Assembly: GCA_028564925.1 (NCBI GenBank)
Contig: CM053029.1
Span: 30,590,438-30,654,437, forward strand
DNA: 64,000 nucleotides
DNA from: Lithobates sylvaticus
Lineage: Eukaryota; Chordata; Amphibia; Anura; Ranidae
Reading direction: 5' to 3'
This document shows positions 46,681 through 58,326 of the stretch, piece by piece (positions within the stretch are counted from its first letter, which is position 1; every line of letters starts with the position of its first letter). The notes under the pieces were generated by a model. That model was not told where the DNA came from. It did not search any database and worked only from the letters and a program-made list of their open reading frames with translations. A program made the translations under genes and the position numbers.

Positions 46681-49600
46681 CCAGACAGTTTTTGTCAGAA
46701 CACTGGTATACGTGTCTATTCTGCACAATGTACGGACAAATCCTGTGGGATCCATGCCTGGTTCATTTTAATGAACGTGAGCTTGTCCACATTGGCTGTG
46801 GACAGGCGGCTGCGCTTGTCTGTGATAACGACCCCTGCCGTGCTAAATACACGTTCAGATAATACACTGGCTGCAGGGAAGGCCAGCACCTCCAAGGTGT
46901 AAAGGGCAAGCTCAGGCCATGTGCCCAATTTGGAGACCCAGGAGTTGAAGGGGGCAGACCCGTCAGTCAGTACGTGTAGGCGTGTGCACACATACTGCTC
47001 CACCATGTTGGTGAAATGCTGCCTCCTGCTAAGACATTACATCTCAGCCGGTGGTGCTGGTTGTTGTGGCATGCTGACAAAGCCTTTTCACATTTCGGCC
47101 ATGCTAACCCTGCCTTCTGAGGTGCTGGCAGTGCCCCAGCTGCGTTGGCGACCTCTTCCTCCTCCTCTGCCTTCGCCTTGTGCTTCTACCGTACCCCCGC
47201 TGTCAGGTGGGAATGCCACCAGCAGCGCGTCTACCAGCGTGCGCTTGTACTCGCGCATTTTATGATCGCGCTCCAGTGAGGGAATTAAGGACGGTACGCT
47301 GTACTTGTAACGGGGATCCAGCAGGGTGGCCACCCAGAAATCAGCACCAGTTAGAATGTGGGCAACTCGGCGGTCGTTGCGGAGACACTGCAGCATGTAA
47401 TCGCTCATGTGTGCCAGGCTGCCCAGAGGCAACGAAAAGCTGTCCTCTGTGGGAGGTGTATCGTCTGTGTCCTCTGTATCCCCCCAGCCACGCACCAGTG
47501 ATGGCCATGAGCTGGTCTGGGTGCCACCCTGCTGTGAACATGGTTCCTCCTCCTCCATCTCCTCCTCCTCATCCTCCACCTCGTCATGCTCCAGAACTGT
47601 GCCCTTGCTGGACAATTGTGTACCTGGCATTTGGTGCAGGAACCCACCCTCGTAGCCACTTGTGAATGACTGCCCTGAAAGCCTTGGAAATTATCCCTCT
47701 TCCTCCTCATGTGCCACATCCTCTTCCATCCTCGCCCGAAGCGTTTTTTCAAGGAGGCATAGAACTGGTATAGTAACGATGAGAACGGCGTCATCGGCAC
47801 TGGCCATGTTGGTGGAGTACTCGAAACAGCGCAACAAGGCACACAGGTCTCGCATGGAGGCCCAGTTATTGGTGGTGAAGTGGTGCTGTTCCGCAGAGCG
47901 ACTCACGCGTGCGTGCTGCAACTGGAACTCCACTATCGCCTGCTGCTGCTCGCACAGTCTGGCCAGCATGTGCAAGGAGGAGTTCCACCTTGTGGGCACC
48001 TCACATATGAGGCGGTGAACGGGAAGGCTGAAGTTATGTTGCAGCGCTGACAGGCGAGCAGCAGTAGGGCGAGAACGCCGAAAGTGCGCACAGACGGCCC
48101 GCACTTTCTGCAGCAGCTCTGGCATATCGGGGTGTGATGTGCGTCAAATCGGCTAGGCCCAGAGCTGCTACGAGATTTCGCCCATTATCGCACACCAGAC
48201 CGGGCTTGAGGCTCACTGCCACCAACCACTCATCGGTCTGTTGTTCCATGTCCCTCCACAACTCCTGCGCGGTGTGGTTTTTTTCCCCAAACAGGAACGT
48301 TTTAAAACTGTTTGCTGCTGTTTACCCCAGGCTGTGCTGAAGTTGGTGGTGAAGGTGTTACGCTGACCAGATGAGGAGGCGGTAGAGGATGAGGAAGCGG
48401 AGTAGAAGGAGTTAGCAACAGGAGGCAAACTGAAGCGCCCTGCAATCCTCGGTGGTGGAAGGACATGTGCCAAACTGCTATCCGCCTCAGGCCCAGACAC
48501 CATTGCATTTACCCAGTGTGCTGTTAGGGAGATATAACGTCCCTGATCATGCTTACTGGTCCACGCATCCGTAGTTAGGTGGTCCTTGCCACAGATGTGC
48601 GTTGAGCAGTGCACGCCTGATTTTGTCCCCCACTTGGTTGTGCAGGGAAGGGATAGCTCACCTGGAAAAGTAGTGGTGGCTGGGCACGACGTACTGTGGG
48701 ACAGCCAAATGCCATCAGGCTTTTAAAACTCTGCGTCTCGACCAGACGGAATGACAGCATTTCAAAGGCGAGGAATTTTTAAATTCTGGCATTCAGGGCC
48801 AGGGATCGCGGGTGGCTAGGGGGGTACTTCCTCTTCCGCTCCAGTGTTTGGGAGATAGAGAGCTGAACGCTTCCATGGGACATTGTGGAGATGGTTGGTG
48901 ACCCAGGTGGTAGTGTTGCTGGTAGATCCTCGGTTTGGCAGGTGCCACTGTTACTACAGTGGTGGATGAAGAGGCCGAGACTGCAGCAGAAGAGGAAGCA
49001 GGAGGAGCTAGAGACCTTTCTTGGTTTTTGAGGTGTCTACTCTATTGCAGCTCGTGCTTTGCACTTAGATGCCTGGTCATGCAGGTTGTGCTCAGGTTGA
49101 GAACGTTTATGCCTCACTTCAGGCTCTGATTGCACAGCATGCAAACCACTTGTGTCTTGTCATCAGCACATTGTCTGAAGAACTGCCATGCTAGGGAACT
49201 CCTTGGACCTGGCTTTGGTGTGCTCGGTCCCTTGCTGCGTTGGGCAGTAGCAGACGTACTGTATAGGGGACGGACGCTCCGCTTTTGCACCCTGCTCCCT
49301 CTTCTGCTGTGCTGGTGGCTCTGCCTCTTCCTCCGAACACTGGTCACCTGCATGGCGTTGATTCCATGTGGGGTCGAGGACCTCATCGTCCTCCACATCA
49401 TCTTCCACCCAGTCTTCACCCCTGCCCTCCTTGTCGGTCTGCACAATTGCAAAAGCAGCAGCAGTTGGCACTAGGGTTGAGCGAACCCGAACTGTAAAGT
49501 TTGGGTCCGTACCGGACTTTTGGGTGTTCGGGACCCGGACCCGAACTATTGGCTGTAAGTTCGGGTTCGGGTCCGGTGTTCGGCGCTGTATTGGCGCCAA

Positions 49601-49720
49601 TTTAACAGCTGTAGGGCAGCCAATCGATGATCGTTTCACTAGTGTGCCCTTAGAAGCCATCACAGCCATGCCTACTAATGGCATGGCTGTGATTGGGCAG
49701 TGCAGCATGTGACCCAGCCT

Positions 49721-49730
49721 CTATATATAG
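49721..49730 (+). promoter_or_regulatory. TATA-like box of the non-autonomous hAT
   Basis: CTATATATAG is followed about 15-25 bases later by CACACAGCACACAGCATCATT, a plausible start region. About 790 bp further down lies the ATG at 50513. Confidence 0.5.
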
Positions 49731-50512
49731 TCCAGACACACAGCACACAGCATCATTCTGCTATAGACAGGTTCCTGTGCTGCTGAGAGGATTTTAGGAG
49801 TTAGTGTGAGTCAGTCAGGCAGTCAGCATTCCTTAACTTTGCTTCTAATTAGTTAGATCAGTGAGCGATCTACATAGCTAGTGTAGAGTAGGGAGTTTCT
49901 TATGGAAAGAAGAGAAAGAGGCAGAGAGAATTATTTAAGAGATTCCTAAATCAATTGTACCCTGGCTGGGGTGCAGTGCACAGTCTTTTAACAGTGCCAT
50001 GAGGCCAGTGCCAGACAAAATATAAAAGTTTTACCTGCAAGCTCAGTGCAACATTAGGACCAACACTGCATATACTAAGAGATACACCATAGTCTGTGTG
50101 TATTCTGCTATTGGAAAAACATTGCATAAAAATTTAATTTTGCTTTTTTTTTTTTTTTCCCAATAGCATTTTCTGCGTGTTCATATATACATCATACATA
50201 CACGCTGTAGACACTATACGTGTATTCTGATATTGCAAAAAACTTTAATTTCTGATATTGGAAAAACATTGCAAAAAAATTCAATTTTGCAGTGTTTTTT
50301 TTCCCCAATAGCATTTTCTGCGTTTTCATAAACGCTTTAGACACTATCCGTTTATTCTGATATTGGAAAAACATTGCAAAAAAATTAAATTTTGCGTTTT
50401 TTTTTCTTCCCAATAGCATTTTCTGCGTGTTCATAAACGCTTTAGACACTGTACGTGTATTCTGCTATTGACAAACACACCCATTTAGGGCGAGATCAGA
50501 CATTTTGAAAAT

Positions 50513-50797
50513 ATGAGGAGATCATCAAAAAGGGGACGTGGCCCGGGTCGTGGTGCTGCTGGTGGCGCTCCTGTTGCAGGGAGAGGACGTGGTCGATCTG
50601 TGCCAGCTACACGCACTAGTGAAACACCTTCCTTAGGTGTGAGTAGGCGACAGAGCCTGCAGCGGTATTTTGGCGCGCCTAATGAGGCTGTACGAATGTT
50701 GAGGCCAGGACAAGTACAGGCGATAGTAGATTGGGTTGCTGACAGTGACTCCAGTTCCTTCACATTGTCTCCCACCCAGGCTCCTGATGAAAGTTAA
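50513..50797 (+). CDS. unrecognised 94-residue basic protein in the non-autonomous hAT
   Basis: MRRSSKRGRGPGRGAAGG starts an Arg/Gly-rich tail (residues 1-33), followed by a Thr/Ser segment and QRYFGAPNEAVRMLRPGQVQ with a short acidic C-terminus (DWVADSDSS). It reads plus, the sense strand of its element, and stops exactly where the captured L1 fragment begins, so it may be the first exon of a longer hAT-encoded protein. No homologue comes to mind. RGG-like tails often bind nucleic acid; a role here is only inference. The frame is clean over 285 bases in a decayed neighbourhood. Confidence 0.45.
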   Translation: MRRSSKRGRGPGRGAAGGAPVAGRGRGRSVPATRTSETPSLGVSRRQSLQRYFGAPNEAVRMLRPGQVQAIVDWVADSDSSSFTLSPTQAPDES

Positions 50798-51692
50798 TAA
50801 TTTTTTCCAGAAAGTTGCGTATTCTGGGGTATTCCCACCATATGTGCGGCATCGTGCCGTTGAGTTTCTGAGGTTCTTAATGACTTCCTGTACCTCTTCT
50901 GCTGAGAAGGGGGCCTCCAGCATTTTATTTTTATTTTTTTATGTTATTTTAAGTTATTTCCCTATCCACATTTCTTTGCAGATCACTTGCCATGCTCTTA
51001 ACAACATGTTGTTGCCATTTGCAGCCCTCTAGCCCTTTCCATTACCTTTTTACAGCCATTTTAGTGTTCAAAAGTCCGGGTCCCATTAAATTCAATGGGG
51101 TTCGGAGTTCGGGGTCAAGTTCGGGTTAAGTTCGGGTCAAGTTCGGTCCAGAACCCGGACTTTTTTCCGAAGTTCGGCCGAACCCGCCGAACCCGAACAT
51201 CCAGGTGTCCGCTCAACTCTAGTTGGCACCTGTGTTTCGTCATCATCCGAGACATGCTGCGATGGTCCTCTCATGTACTCACCATGAAACATAAGTGGAA
51301 ATTAAAGTGTGCAGTTTAAAAGGTGTTGTCGCAGGGTGACACTACGAATACACCGAGTATTAATGTGCCAACGTCCCGATAATGGATATGGAAAAAGACT
51401 CTAGTATTTTTTGGACTTTAAGAGGCACATGAGTAGTATGTCTAAAAGGTAAAAAAGATTTATTTAACAAAATAACAAAGATTGTACAATTACATGTGGA
51501 AACAATAAAACAGGAAAAAGATAGTACTAGTAGGGTCTACACAGGGACAAATCTGACATCCTCCAATAAGACTCGTAATCAAATATGCAATACAAAACCA
51601 TTAATTTAACAGTAATCGTAATAAATTGGTTAAAGATATGCTGAGTAGCGGTAGTAAGTCAGGCGTGTAGGTCCAAGTTAGTTGAAATGGTG

Positions 51693-51734
51693 GCTCGACA
51701 TGTTCTGCGCCTAGGATGGCGCTTTTTCAGGAGC
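51693..51734 (-). ncRNA. hammerhead-like motif, PLE 2 left pLTR (degenerate)
   Basis: The minus strand reads GCTC, CTGAAAA, stem II GCGCC-ATCCTA-GGCGC, AGAAC, self-complementary ACATGT, then C and GAGC. The core has a change in CUGANGA and another in GAAA, so it is probably inactive. Confidence 0.5.
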
Positions 51735-51994
51735 GGTTAACTCTAGTAAAGTACATATATAGAAAGATATATTTACAAATTTATACATGACATAAATTTT
51801 TAGCACAAAAATAAACAATTTAGCAAGAAAAAACAATAAAAACACCTAGAAGATTGCCTATCGCCTATAGGGGATGCCTCGGTACGGTTAGGGCAGCAAC
51901 AAGGATCATACAAAGCCATCTCAGGGGTTCCGGCAGGTGAGGAGTAAAGTAGGTTAATTGGAATATATAGCCACCAAGTATGCATGCAGCAGTG

Positions 51995-52128
51995 CAAAAG
52001 TAGTGTAGTGGCTGCTTACCAATTTGTCTCTGAGCGAGTTAGCGCATCTAAACACGATCGAGAGATCATGTTTAGACACGCTAACTCACTCAGAGACAAA
52101 TTGGTAAGCAGCCACTACACTACTTTTG
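51995..52128. repeat. near-perfect inverted repeat of about 60-bp arms at the PLE 2 junction
   Basis: CAAAAGTAGTGTAGTGGCTG at 51995 is mirrored up to 52128. The arms differ at about four positions around a 15-base spacer. The right arm is PLE coding sequence, and the left arm belongs to the inverted copy, so the palindrome marks where the inverted 5' piece meets the coding piece. Confidence 0.85.
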
Positions 52129-52480
52129 AGAATGGGAGGACTGAGCTACCATTTGGGACATCTCCGTGTGGGGGTTGTGCTTTTTGCCCTGGGTTTTAAC
52201 TAGTTCCACACTCGCGCTCCCTAATGGAGAAATTTATCGCCCCAAATTTGCTGCTACATGCTACACACAAGGGCTAATCTACCTTATGCTACCTATACCA
52301 TCGCTTTGACACCTCTGTTGTGTCTTTCGCTGTCCTGGCTGTCGTCCCTAAAAGCCAGAGGGGCGTGAGTGGGATAAATTTATCCTCCAAAGAGAAACTC
52401 TATGGATAGAGCGTTTAAATGCGACACGATTGCCATGCCTTAACGAAACTCAATCCTACAGGCCTTTCCTATGATTTTCC
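52056..52480 (+). pseudogene. PLE 2 endonuclease-region remnant
   Basis: FRHANSLRDKLVSSHY, then PFGTSPCGGCAFC matches the linker and cysteine pair before a PLE GIY-YIG domain. In other frames QGLIYLMLP, then RETLWIERLNATRLPCLNET recall the GIY strand and the C-terminal WI..L and LNE motifs. Several breaks are present; the RT is absent because the copy is 5'-truncated. Confidence 0.65.
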
Positions 52481-54029
52481 CTCCGGTACTTAACACCTAC
52501 TAATACTAACTAATAATAACTTCATGTAGATCACTATTGATTTCCAGCTACTGTGTAGATTTTCTGCAGGTTGGAAATTTCAATCTAACCACTGCCAAGT
52601 TTCTAATTTTTACTCTATTTTTTCCTAATTATATGAAATGTAATCTCTAAATCTTAGCCCATACACAGTGTTTTGCCAGATCTGGCTTTAAACACATTCA
52701 CGTTACTGTTATCATTATCTTACTTAAATGCATTATTTTTGCCACAATGGTCCCAAATATCTCCATGATTATTGTCATTTTTATTTTTTATTATTTTACA
52801 ATTGCATATCTGATATACTACTCTGGGATGATATCTCTATTGATATATTGTTATTTTAGTACATGTTTTACTTGTGTTGCAATGACACCCTCTGGTTATT
52901 ACCAGGATGTCTTGCGATTTTTCTAAAGAATGTTTCTGTACATATATGTCTATCGATCAGTTGCGTTGGCGATGTGCTATGCATTTTTTTATTCCATCCC
53001 CCTCTGGGTATCTTGGTGGGTGTTGGGGTATTTGGCGGGTTGATTTGGCCGTATTGCGCCGCGCATCCGTTCCTTTCTCTGACCGGATGCACGGCGATTG
53101 ACGGGAATCGGGGGTCACTCACTGTGTCTTTTGGTTTCCCCGCCTCTGCTATTGACACTGCCTCCTTTCGGCGCCGTCATTCAATGCCACTGTTCGACGC
53201 ATGCGCAGTAGCCTTCGCCCGGCCCATGGTGCGTAGCTCCTCCCCGAGTGATATGCCCATGGCCGCAATCCCCCTTTTAAGCGTCACTCACCAACTTCAG
53301 TTTGCCGTAGGTGCAGTGCTGATTAGCACTGGGAAGGAAGTGGATGCTTTATGCTCTTTTTCTCATTGGAGGTAACTTGCTAAACTCAAATCTAAATGTG
53401 TGCTAAAGCTCAAATCTGAATGTGTGGTTTCCTCACTTGATTGGGCTCCAGTTTGAATGCACATACTACTTTTTCAGCTGACTTCTTATTGACGTCATTG
53501 TAGTCTTACCTGTGGTTTATATTTTTGTTTTTCCCTTCAGATTGCAGTCTGTGTGAAGACTGCTTTAGGCTTATTAATCAGTCTCTGACTGGATTGCCAG
53601 CTATACCCTGTTATTATCTGATTAAATCCTTGTGGATTATCTCCCATGAGAGGGGCTCTACATCACTATATATTTGCATATGGTTTCTCTGCAAATAATC
53701 CAGCGCTATTTAGTTGCTTACCATGTTCCGCTGATGAAGTCCTTCTTATGGACGTAATGCATATGGACGAAAGTGACATCACCCGCAGCCCTATCTGTGC
53801 ACTTTGTTATACGCTGTATCCTCCAAGCACCGGGATATAGGTGCTCTCTTTGTAAGTTTTATTACTCCCCCTTTTTTACTTAATAAACTGTTTATAAGCA
53901 GAGAACACTATGGTTTTTTTAATTTTTCATTCACATGATTGATGGCGATATGGGATTGAGCTTTGCTGTAAGGACTGACTGACATCTATCCAGCATATCT
54001 GCTAAGTGTGACCTAAGTGTGATCTCCAG
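52481..54029 (+). other. PLE-derived non-coding region with GC-rich core
   Basis: An A/T-rich stretch is followed by a GC-rich block with CGACGCATGCGCAGTAGCC near 53195, as in the pLTRs of PLE 1, then a hammerhead-like motif (53727-53767) and a tail with AATAAACTG near 53882. The 170-codon open frame at 52863-53375 has no recognisable domain and is not called as a gene. Confidence 0.5.
53727..53767 (+). ncRNA. hammerhead-like motif with exact CUGAUGA core
   Basis: Stem I TCCG pairs with TGGA (one G-U). The core CTGATGA (53731-53737) is exact. Stem II is GTCC-TTCTTATG-type loop-GGAC, followed by GTAA in place of GAAA. A self-complementary ATGCAT then leads to an AUA cleavage triplet. Stem I is short, so this is a weak candidate. 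Confidence 0.4.
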
Positions 54030-56567
54030 TAGGGATGAGCCCGGTGTTCGATTCAAACCCATGTTCGAATCGAGCACCGGGCGTTCGCTCGGTCGGCGAG
54101 CCCAGAACTATTGGGGCCGCTCGCATCAAATTCGTGTGATGCGAGCGGCCCCGCAATGCATTGCGGCCCGCGCAGTGCAATGCTGGCTGATGATTGGCCA
54201 AGCATGCACTGTGACCCCGCATGCTTGGCCAATCACAGCGCCGGCAGCGAGGAGAGCCATAATTGGCTACAGGCAGGATGCCTGTAGCCAATTATAGCTC
54301 AGGGGCTTTAGTACACGCCCCATGGTATAAGAGGCCGCCGAGCCGGCGGCCTCGCATATTCTGTTTCAGTCACTGTGTCAGCGTGTCAGTGTGCTGCTGA
54401 CAAGATATGCTATATTTCTGGGGATATGTGTGTGCGTGCTGTTAGAACAGCATTGCAGTATCACATCTGGGGGGTGTCTATAGGTGGCCTGTGAAGGGGA
54501 GCAGGTTTCCTGTGCTTAGAACTGTCCCTGCAAAAAAGTGTCATTTTTGCAGGAAAAAAGCTATTTAAAAGCACTCGCGGCTAATGAATTGATGGCTCCT
54601 GTAACACAGAGAACTGTCATTCATTAATAAAAAACAAAAAAAAAGCGTGGGGGTTTCAATAATTCAATAATAATTCAATAAACAGGCCCTTCAGGTCTGG
54701 GATGGATATTAAGGGGGACCCCAGCCAAAAAAAAAAAAAAATGGCGTAGGGTCCCCCTCAAAATCCATACCAGACCCTTGAGGTCTGGTATGGATTTTAA
54801 GTGGAACCCTAGCCAAAAAAAAAAAAAAAAATGGCGTGGGGTCCCCCTCAAAATCCATACCAGACCCTTATCCGAGCACGCAACCGGGCAGGCCGCAGGA
54901 AAAGAGGGGGGGACGAGAGCGGCCCCCCCTCCCGCCTGAACCGTACCAGGCCACATGCCCTCAACATTAGGAGGATGCTTTGGGGGTCTAAGACCCCTAA
55001 AGCACCTTGTCCCCATGTTGATGAGGACAAGGGCCTCTTCCCCACAACCGTGCCCGGTGGTTGTGGGGGTCTGAGGGGCGGGGGGCTTATCGTAATCTGG
55101 AAGCCCCCTTTAACAAGGGGGACCCCCAGATCCCGCCCCCCCCCCTGTGTGAAATGTGTCCCTGTGCGTCAGAGGGGGCGGGGTCACCAGGTGCCCTCCA
55201 TTATAAAAAGACCTGTCAGACGGAGCGGAGCCTCACACAGCGGGAGCCTCCCATTGCGCGGAGCGGCCCAAGAAGAGACAGGGACACCGACACCGACGCC
55301 GACGGAAGAAGATGCCGGACGAGAAGGACGAGAAGACCAGCGCAAGAAGAAGCGGATCGGAGGAAGAAGAAAATGGAAGAAGAAGATGGAAGAAGATGAC
55401 GGAAGGAAAAGATGAAGAAACCGAAGGATGAAGAAAGAAGAAAGAAGATTTTTAATAAAGGAATTGTCAAAGACCGTCTCCTGTCATTTTTACAATTTTT
55501 GCCACTTTTTTGGTGAAATGGTAGGGGTACTTTTGTACCCCCTTACCATTTCACACAGGGGGGGGGGGCGGGATCTGGGGGTCCCCTTGTTAAAGGGGGC
55601 TTCCAGATTCCGATAAGCCCCCCGCCCGCAGACCCCCACAACCACCGGACACAGTTGTGGGGAAGAGGCCCTTGTCCTCATCAACATGGGGACAAGGTGC
55701 TTTAGGGGTCTTAGACCCCCAAAGCATCCTCCCAATGTTGAGGGCATGTGGCCTGGTACGGTTCAGGCGGGAGGGGGGGGCCGCTCTCGTCCCCCCCTCT
55801 TTTCCTGCGGCCTGCCAGGTTGCGTGCTCGGATAAGGGTCTGGTATGGATTTTGAGGGGGACCCCACGCCATTTTTTTTGGCTAGGGTTCCCCTTAAAAT
55901 CCATACCAGACCTCAAGGGTCTGGTATGGATTTTGAGGGGGACCCTACGCCATTTTTTTTTTTTTTTTTTGCTGGGGTTCCCCTTAATATCCATCCCAGA
56001 CCTGAAGGGCCTGGTTATTGAATTTGGGGGGACCCCTACGCTTTTTTTTTTCCATTTTTTTTTTTTTTTTATCAATGACTTTTTTTATGAATGAGTTTCA
56101 ATGAATGACTGTTCTCTGTATTACGGGAGCCGTCAATACACATTAGCCGCGAGTGATTTTAAATAGCTTTTTTACTTGCAAAAATGACACTTTGCGCAGA
56201 GACACTTCTAAACATGGGAAACATGCGCCCCTTCACAGGCATACTATAGACACCCCCCAGGTACGAAATTTAAAGGAATATTACACTTTTATTGTTTCAA
56301 TTTAAGCATTATTAAAATCACTGCTCCTGAAAAAAACGGCCGTTTTTAAAACTTTTTTTTGCATTGATACATGTCCCCTGGGGCAGGACCCAGGTCCCCA
56401 AACACTTTTTATGACATTAACATGCATATTAGCCTTTAAAATTAGCACTTTTAATTTTGAACGTTCGCATCCATTATAACTAATAGGGTTCTAAAGCTCG
56501 CACGGACTTTAGGTCCGTTCGCGGGTTCTGGTGCGAGCCGAACAGGGGGGTGTTCGGCTCATCCCTA
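54030..56567 (+). mobile_element. non-autonomous hAT (2538 bp) with long internal inverted repeats
   Basis: Ends TAGGGATGAGC and GCTCATCCCTA are flanked by the 8-bp duplication ATCTCCAG (54022-54029 and 56568-56575). Internal arms of about 475 bp (about 54680-55153 and 55547-56025) mirror each other, each with GGTCTGGTATGGATTTT and AGATCCCGCCCCCC-type words. The roughly 390-bp centre has a short frame and AATAAA. A GGTATAAGAGG box lies near 54324. Its terminal repeats differ from the family at 49472. Confidence 0.9.
55312..55431 (+). CDS. 39-residue highly charged mini-ORF in the hAT centre
   Basis: MPDEKDEKTSARRSGS, then a run of Glu and Arg to the stop TGA at 55429. AATAAA follows at 55454-55459. 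The codons come from a GAA/AGA-rich stretch, so this may be simple-sequence by-product rather than a gene. It is the only ATG frame between promoter-like and polyadenylation-like signals in the element. Confidence 0.25.
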   Translation: MPDEKDEKTSARRSGSEEEENGRRRWKKMTEGKDEETEG

Positions 56568-57189
<622 letters not shown>

Positions 57190-57445
57190 GCTGTGCACTT
57201 TGCTGCATGCATACTTGGTGGCTACAGATTCCAATCAACCTACTTTACTCCTCACCTGTCGGAACCCCTGAGATGGCTTTGTATGATCCTTGTTGCCACC
57301 CTAACCGTACCGAGGTGCCCCCTATAGGCGATAGGTGTTTTTATTGTTTTTTCTTGCTAAATTGTTTATTTTTGTGCTAAAAATGTATGTTATGTATAAA
57401 TTTGTAAATATATCTTTCTATATATGTACTTTACTAGAGTTAACC

Positions 57446-57487
57446 GCTCCTGAAGAAGCGCCATCCTAGGCGCGGAACATGTCGAGC
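57446..57487 (+). ncRNA. hammerhead-like motif, PLE 2 right pLTR
   Basis: GCTC pairs with GAGC (57446-57449 and 57484-57487). The core CTGAAGA (57450-57456) fits CUGANGA exactly. Stem II is GCGCC-ATCCTA-GGCGC, then GGAA where GAAA is expected, then self-complementary ACATGT and a predicted cut after C57483. Outer GTTA/TAAC pairing could extend stem I. One core change separates it from consensus. Confidence 0.6.
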
Positions 57488-58326
57488 AACCATTTCAACT
57501 AACTTGGACCTACACGCCTGACTTACTACCGCTACAAGACTCAGCATATCTTTAACCAATTTATTACGATTACCGTTAAATTAATGGTTTTGTATTGCAT
57601 ATTTGATTACAAGTCTTATTGGAGGATGTCAGATTTGTCCCTGTGTAGGCCCTACTAGTTCCATCTTTTTCCTTTTTTATTGTGTGCACATGTAATTGTA
57701 CAATTTTTGTTATTTTGTTAAATAAATCTTTTTTACCTTTTAGTCATACTACTCATGTGCCTCTTAAAGTCCAAAAAATACTAGAGTCTTTTTCCATGAA
57801 ACATTGAAACAATGTACAAAGTACAACAAAAAAGCAGAAGAGACTGCTGCATGATTTGGGGCTCAGACTGCTTGGCTGATTTGCAACGGGGTGAGGTGAA
57901 AGACTGATGAACATCCATTCACGATGCATACAGAATGTAAACGTTACAGAATATCAAGAAAAAAATAACCTAAGTGCTTTTATTAGTTGCTGATAAGTAA
58001 GTGAGGTTATAGTAACATGGTGGGGTCGGCATGTATCAGCATGTAGCATCCCAGGAACTATGACAGCATGGGGTATCAATCGTGTGGAGCAGGTTCCTGG
58101 AATGTTTACTTGGTGGAGTCATAGCCTCAAGGGCTTGTTCTTGTTGAAAAGGTAGGTGAACATAGGTTCAAGTTGAGTTTGTAAAGAAGGGAAACGGTGG
58201 GAGGGTTGGGAAAGGTAGGTGGGAGAGAGGGGAGAAGATAGGGTGGGGGGGGGGGATCAGTGTCGGCGAGGCTGCGGCACGGCCGAGGGGGCCATTATAT
58301 TTGCAGGGGCGGAGGTGAGCAGAGAA

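Larger units (their letters stand above)
49472..51221 (+). mobile_element. non-autonomous hAT (1750 bp) inserted in the hAT transposase gene
   Basis: Terminal TAGGGTTGAGCG and CGCTCAACTCTA are flanked by the 8-bp duplication GTTGGCAC (49464-49471 and 51222-51229), the hAT signature. The right 420 bp match the 3' end of the host hAT, so guest and host are one family. It carries a TATA-like promoter and a 94-codon frame instead of a transposase. Confidence 0.9.
46716..51292 (-). pseudogene. hAT transposase (BED finger, Ac-like), broken and split by a hAT of its own family
   Basis: The likely start is MFHGEYMRGPSQHVSDDDE at 51292. The frame enters the insertion at 51229 and resumes at 49471 (TAAAFAIVQTDKEGRGEDW). 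In order: a BED zinc finger (SSLAWQFF, CMLCNQSLK, then RHLSAKH, about 49190-49050); the first catalytic block LTTDAWTSKHDQGRYISL (about 48560); KPGLVCDNGRNLVAALGL (about 48190); CEVPTRWNSSLHML (about 48010); an acidic insert; and the C-terminal dimerisation region SERVFSTAGVVITDKRSRLS (about 46850), with the stop at 46716. The enzyme would excise elements and make 8-bp target duplications. At least five frame breaks make this copy dead; it could have mobilised the two shorter hATs in the window. Confidence 0.9.

Noticed and set aside
46261-46755. 164-codon minus-strand frame downstream of the hAT gene
   Set aside because: It runs through a palindromic MITE and its flanks; no recognised domain.
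52863-53375. 170-codon open frame in PLE 2 region
   Set aside because: No domain, biased composition, overlaps pLTR-like GC-rich DNA; likely chance.
54675-56075. Pro/Arg-rich open frames across the hAT inverted arms
   Set aside because: Mirror frames appear on both arms and strands, typical of GC-rich inverted repeats rather than coding.
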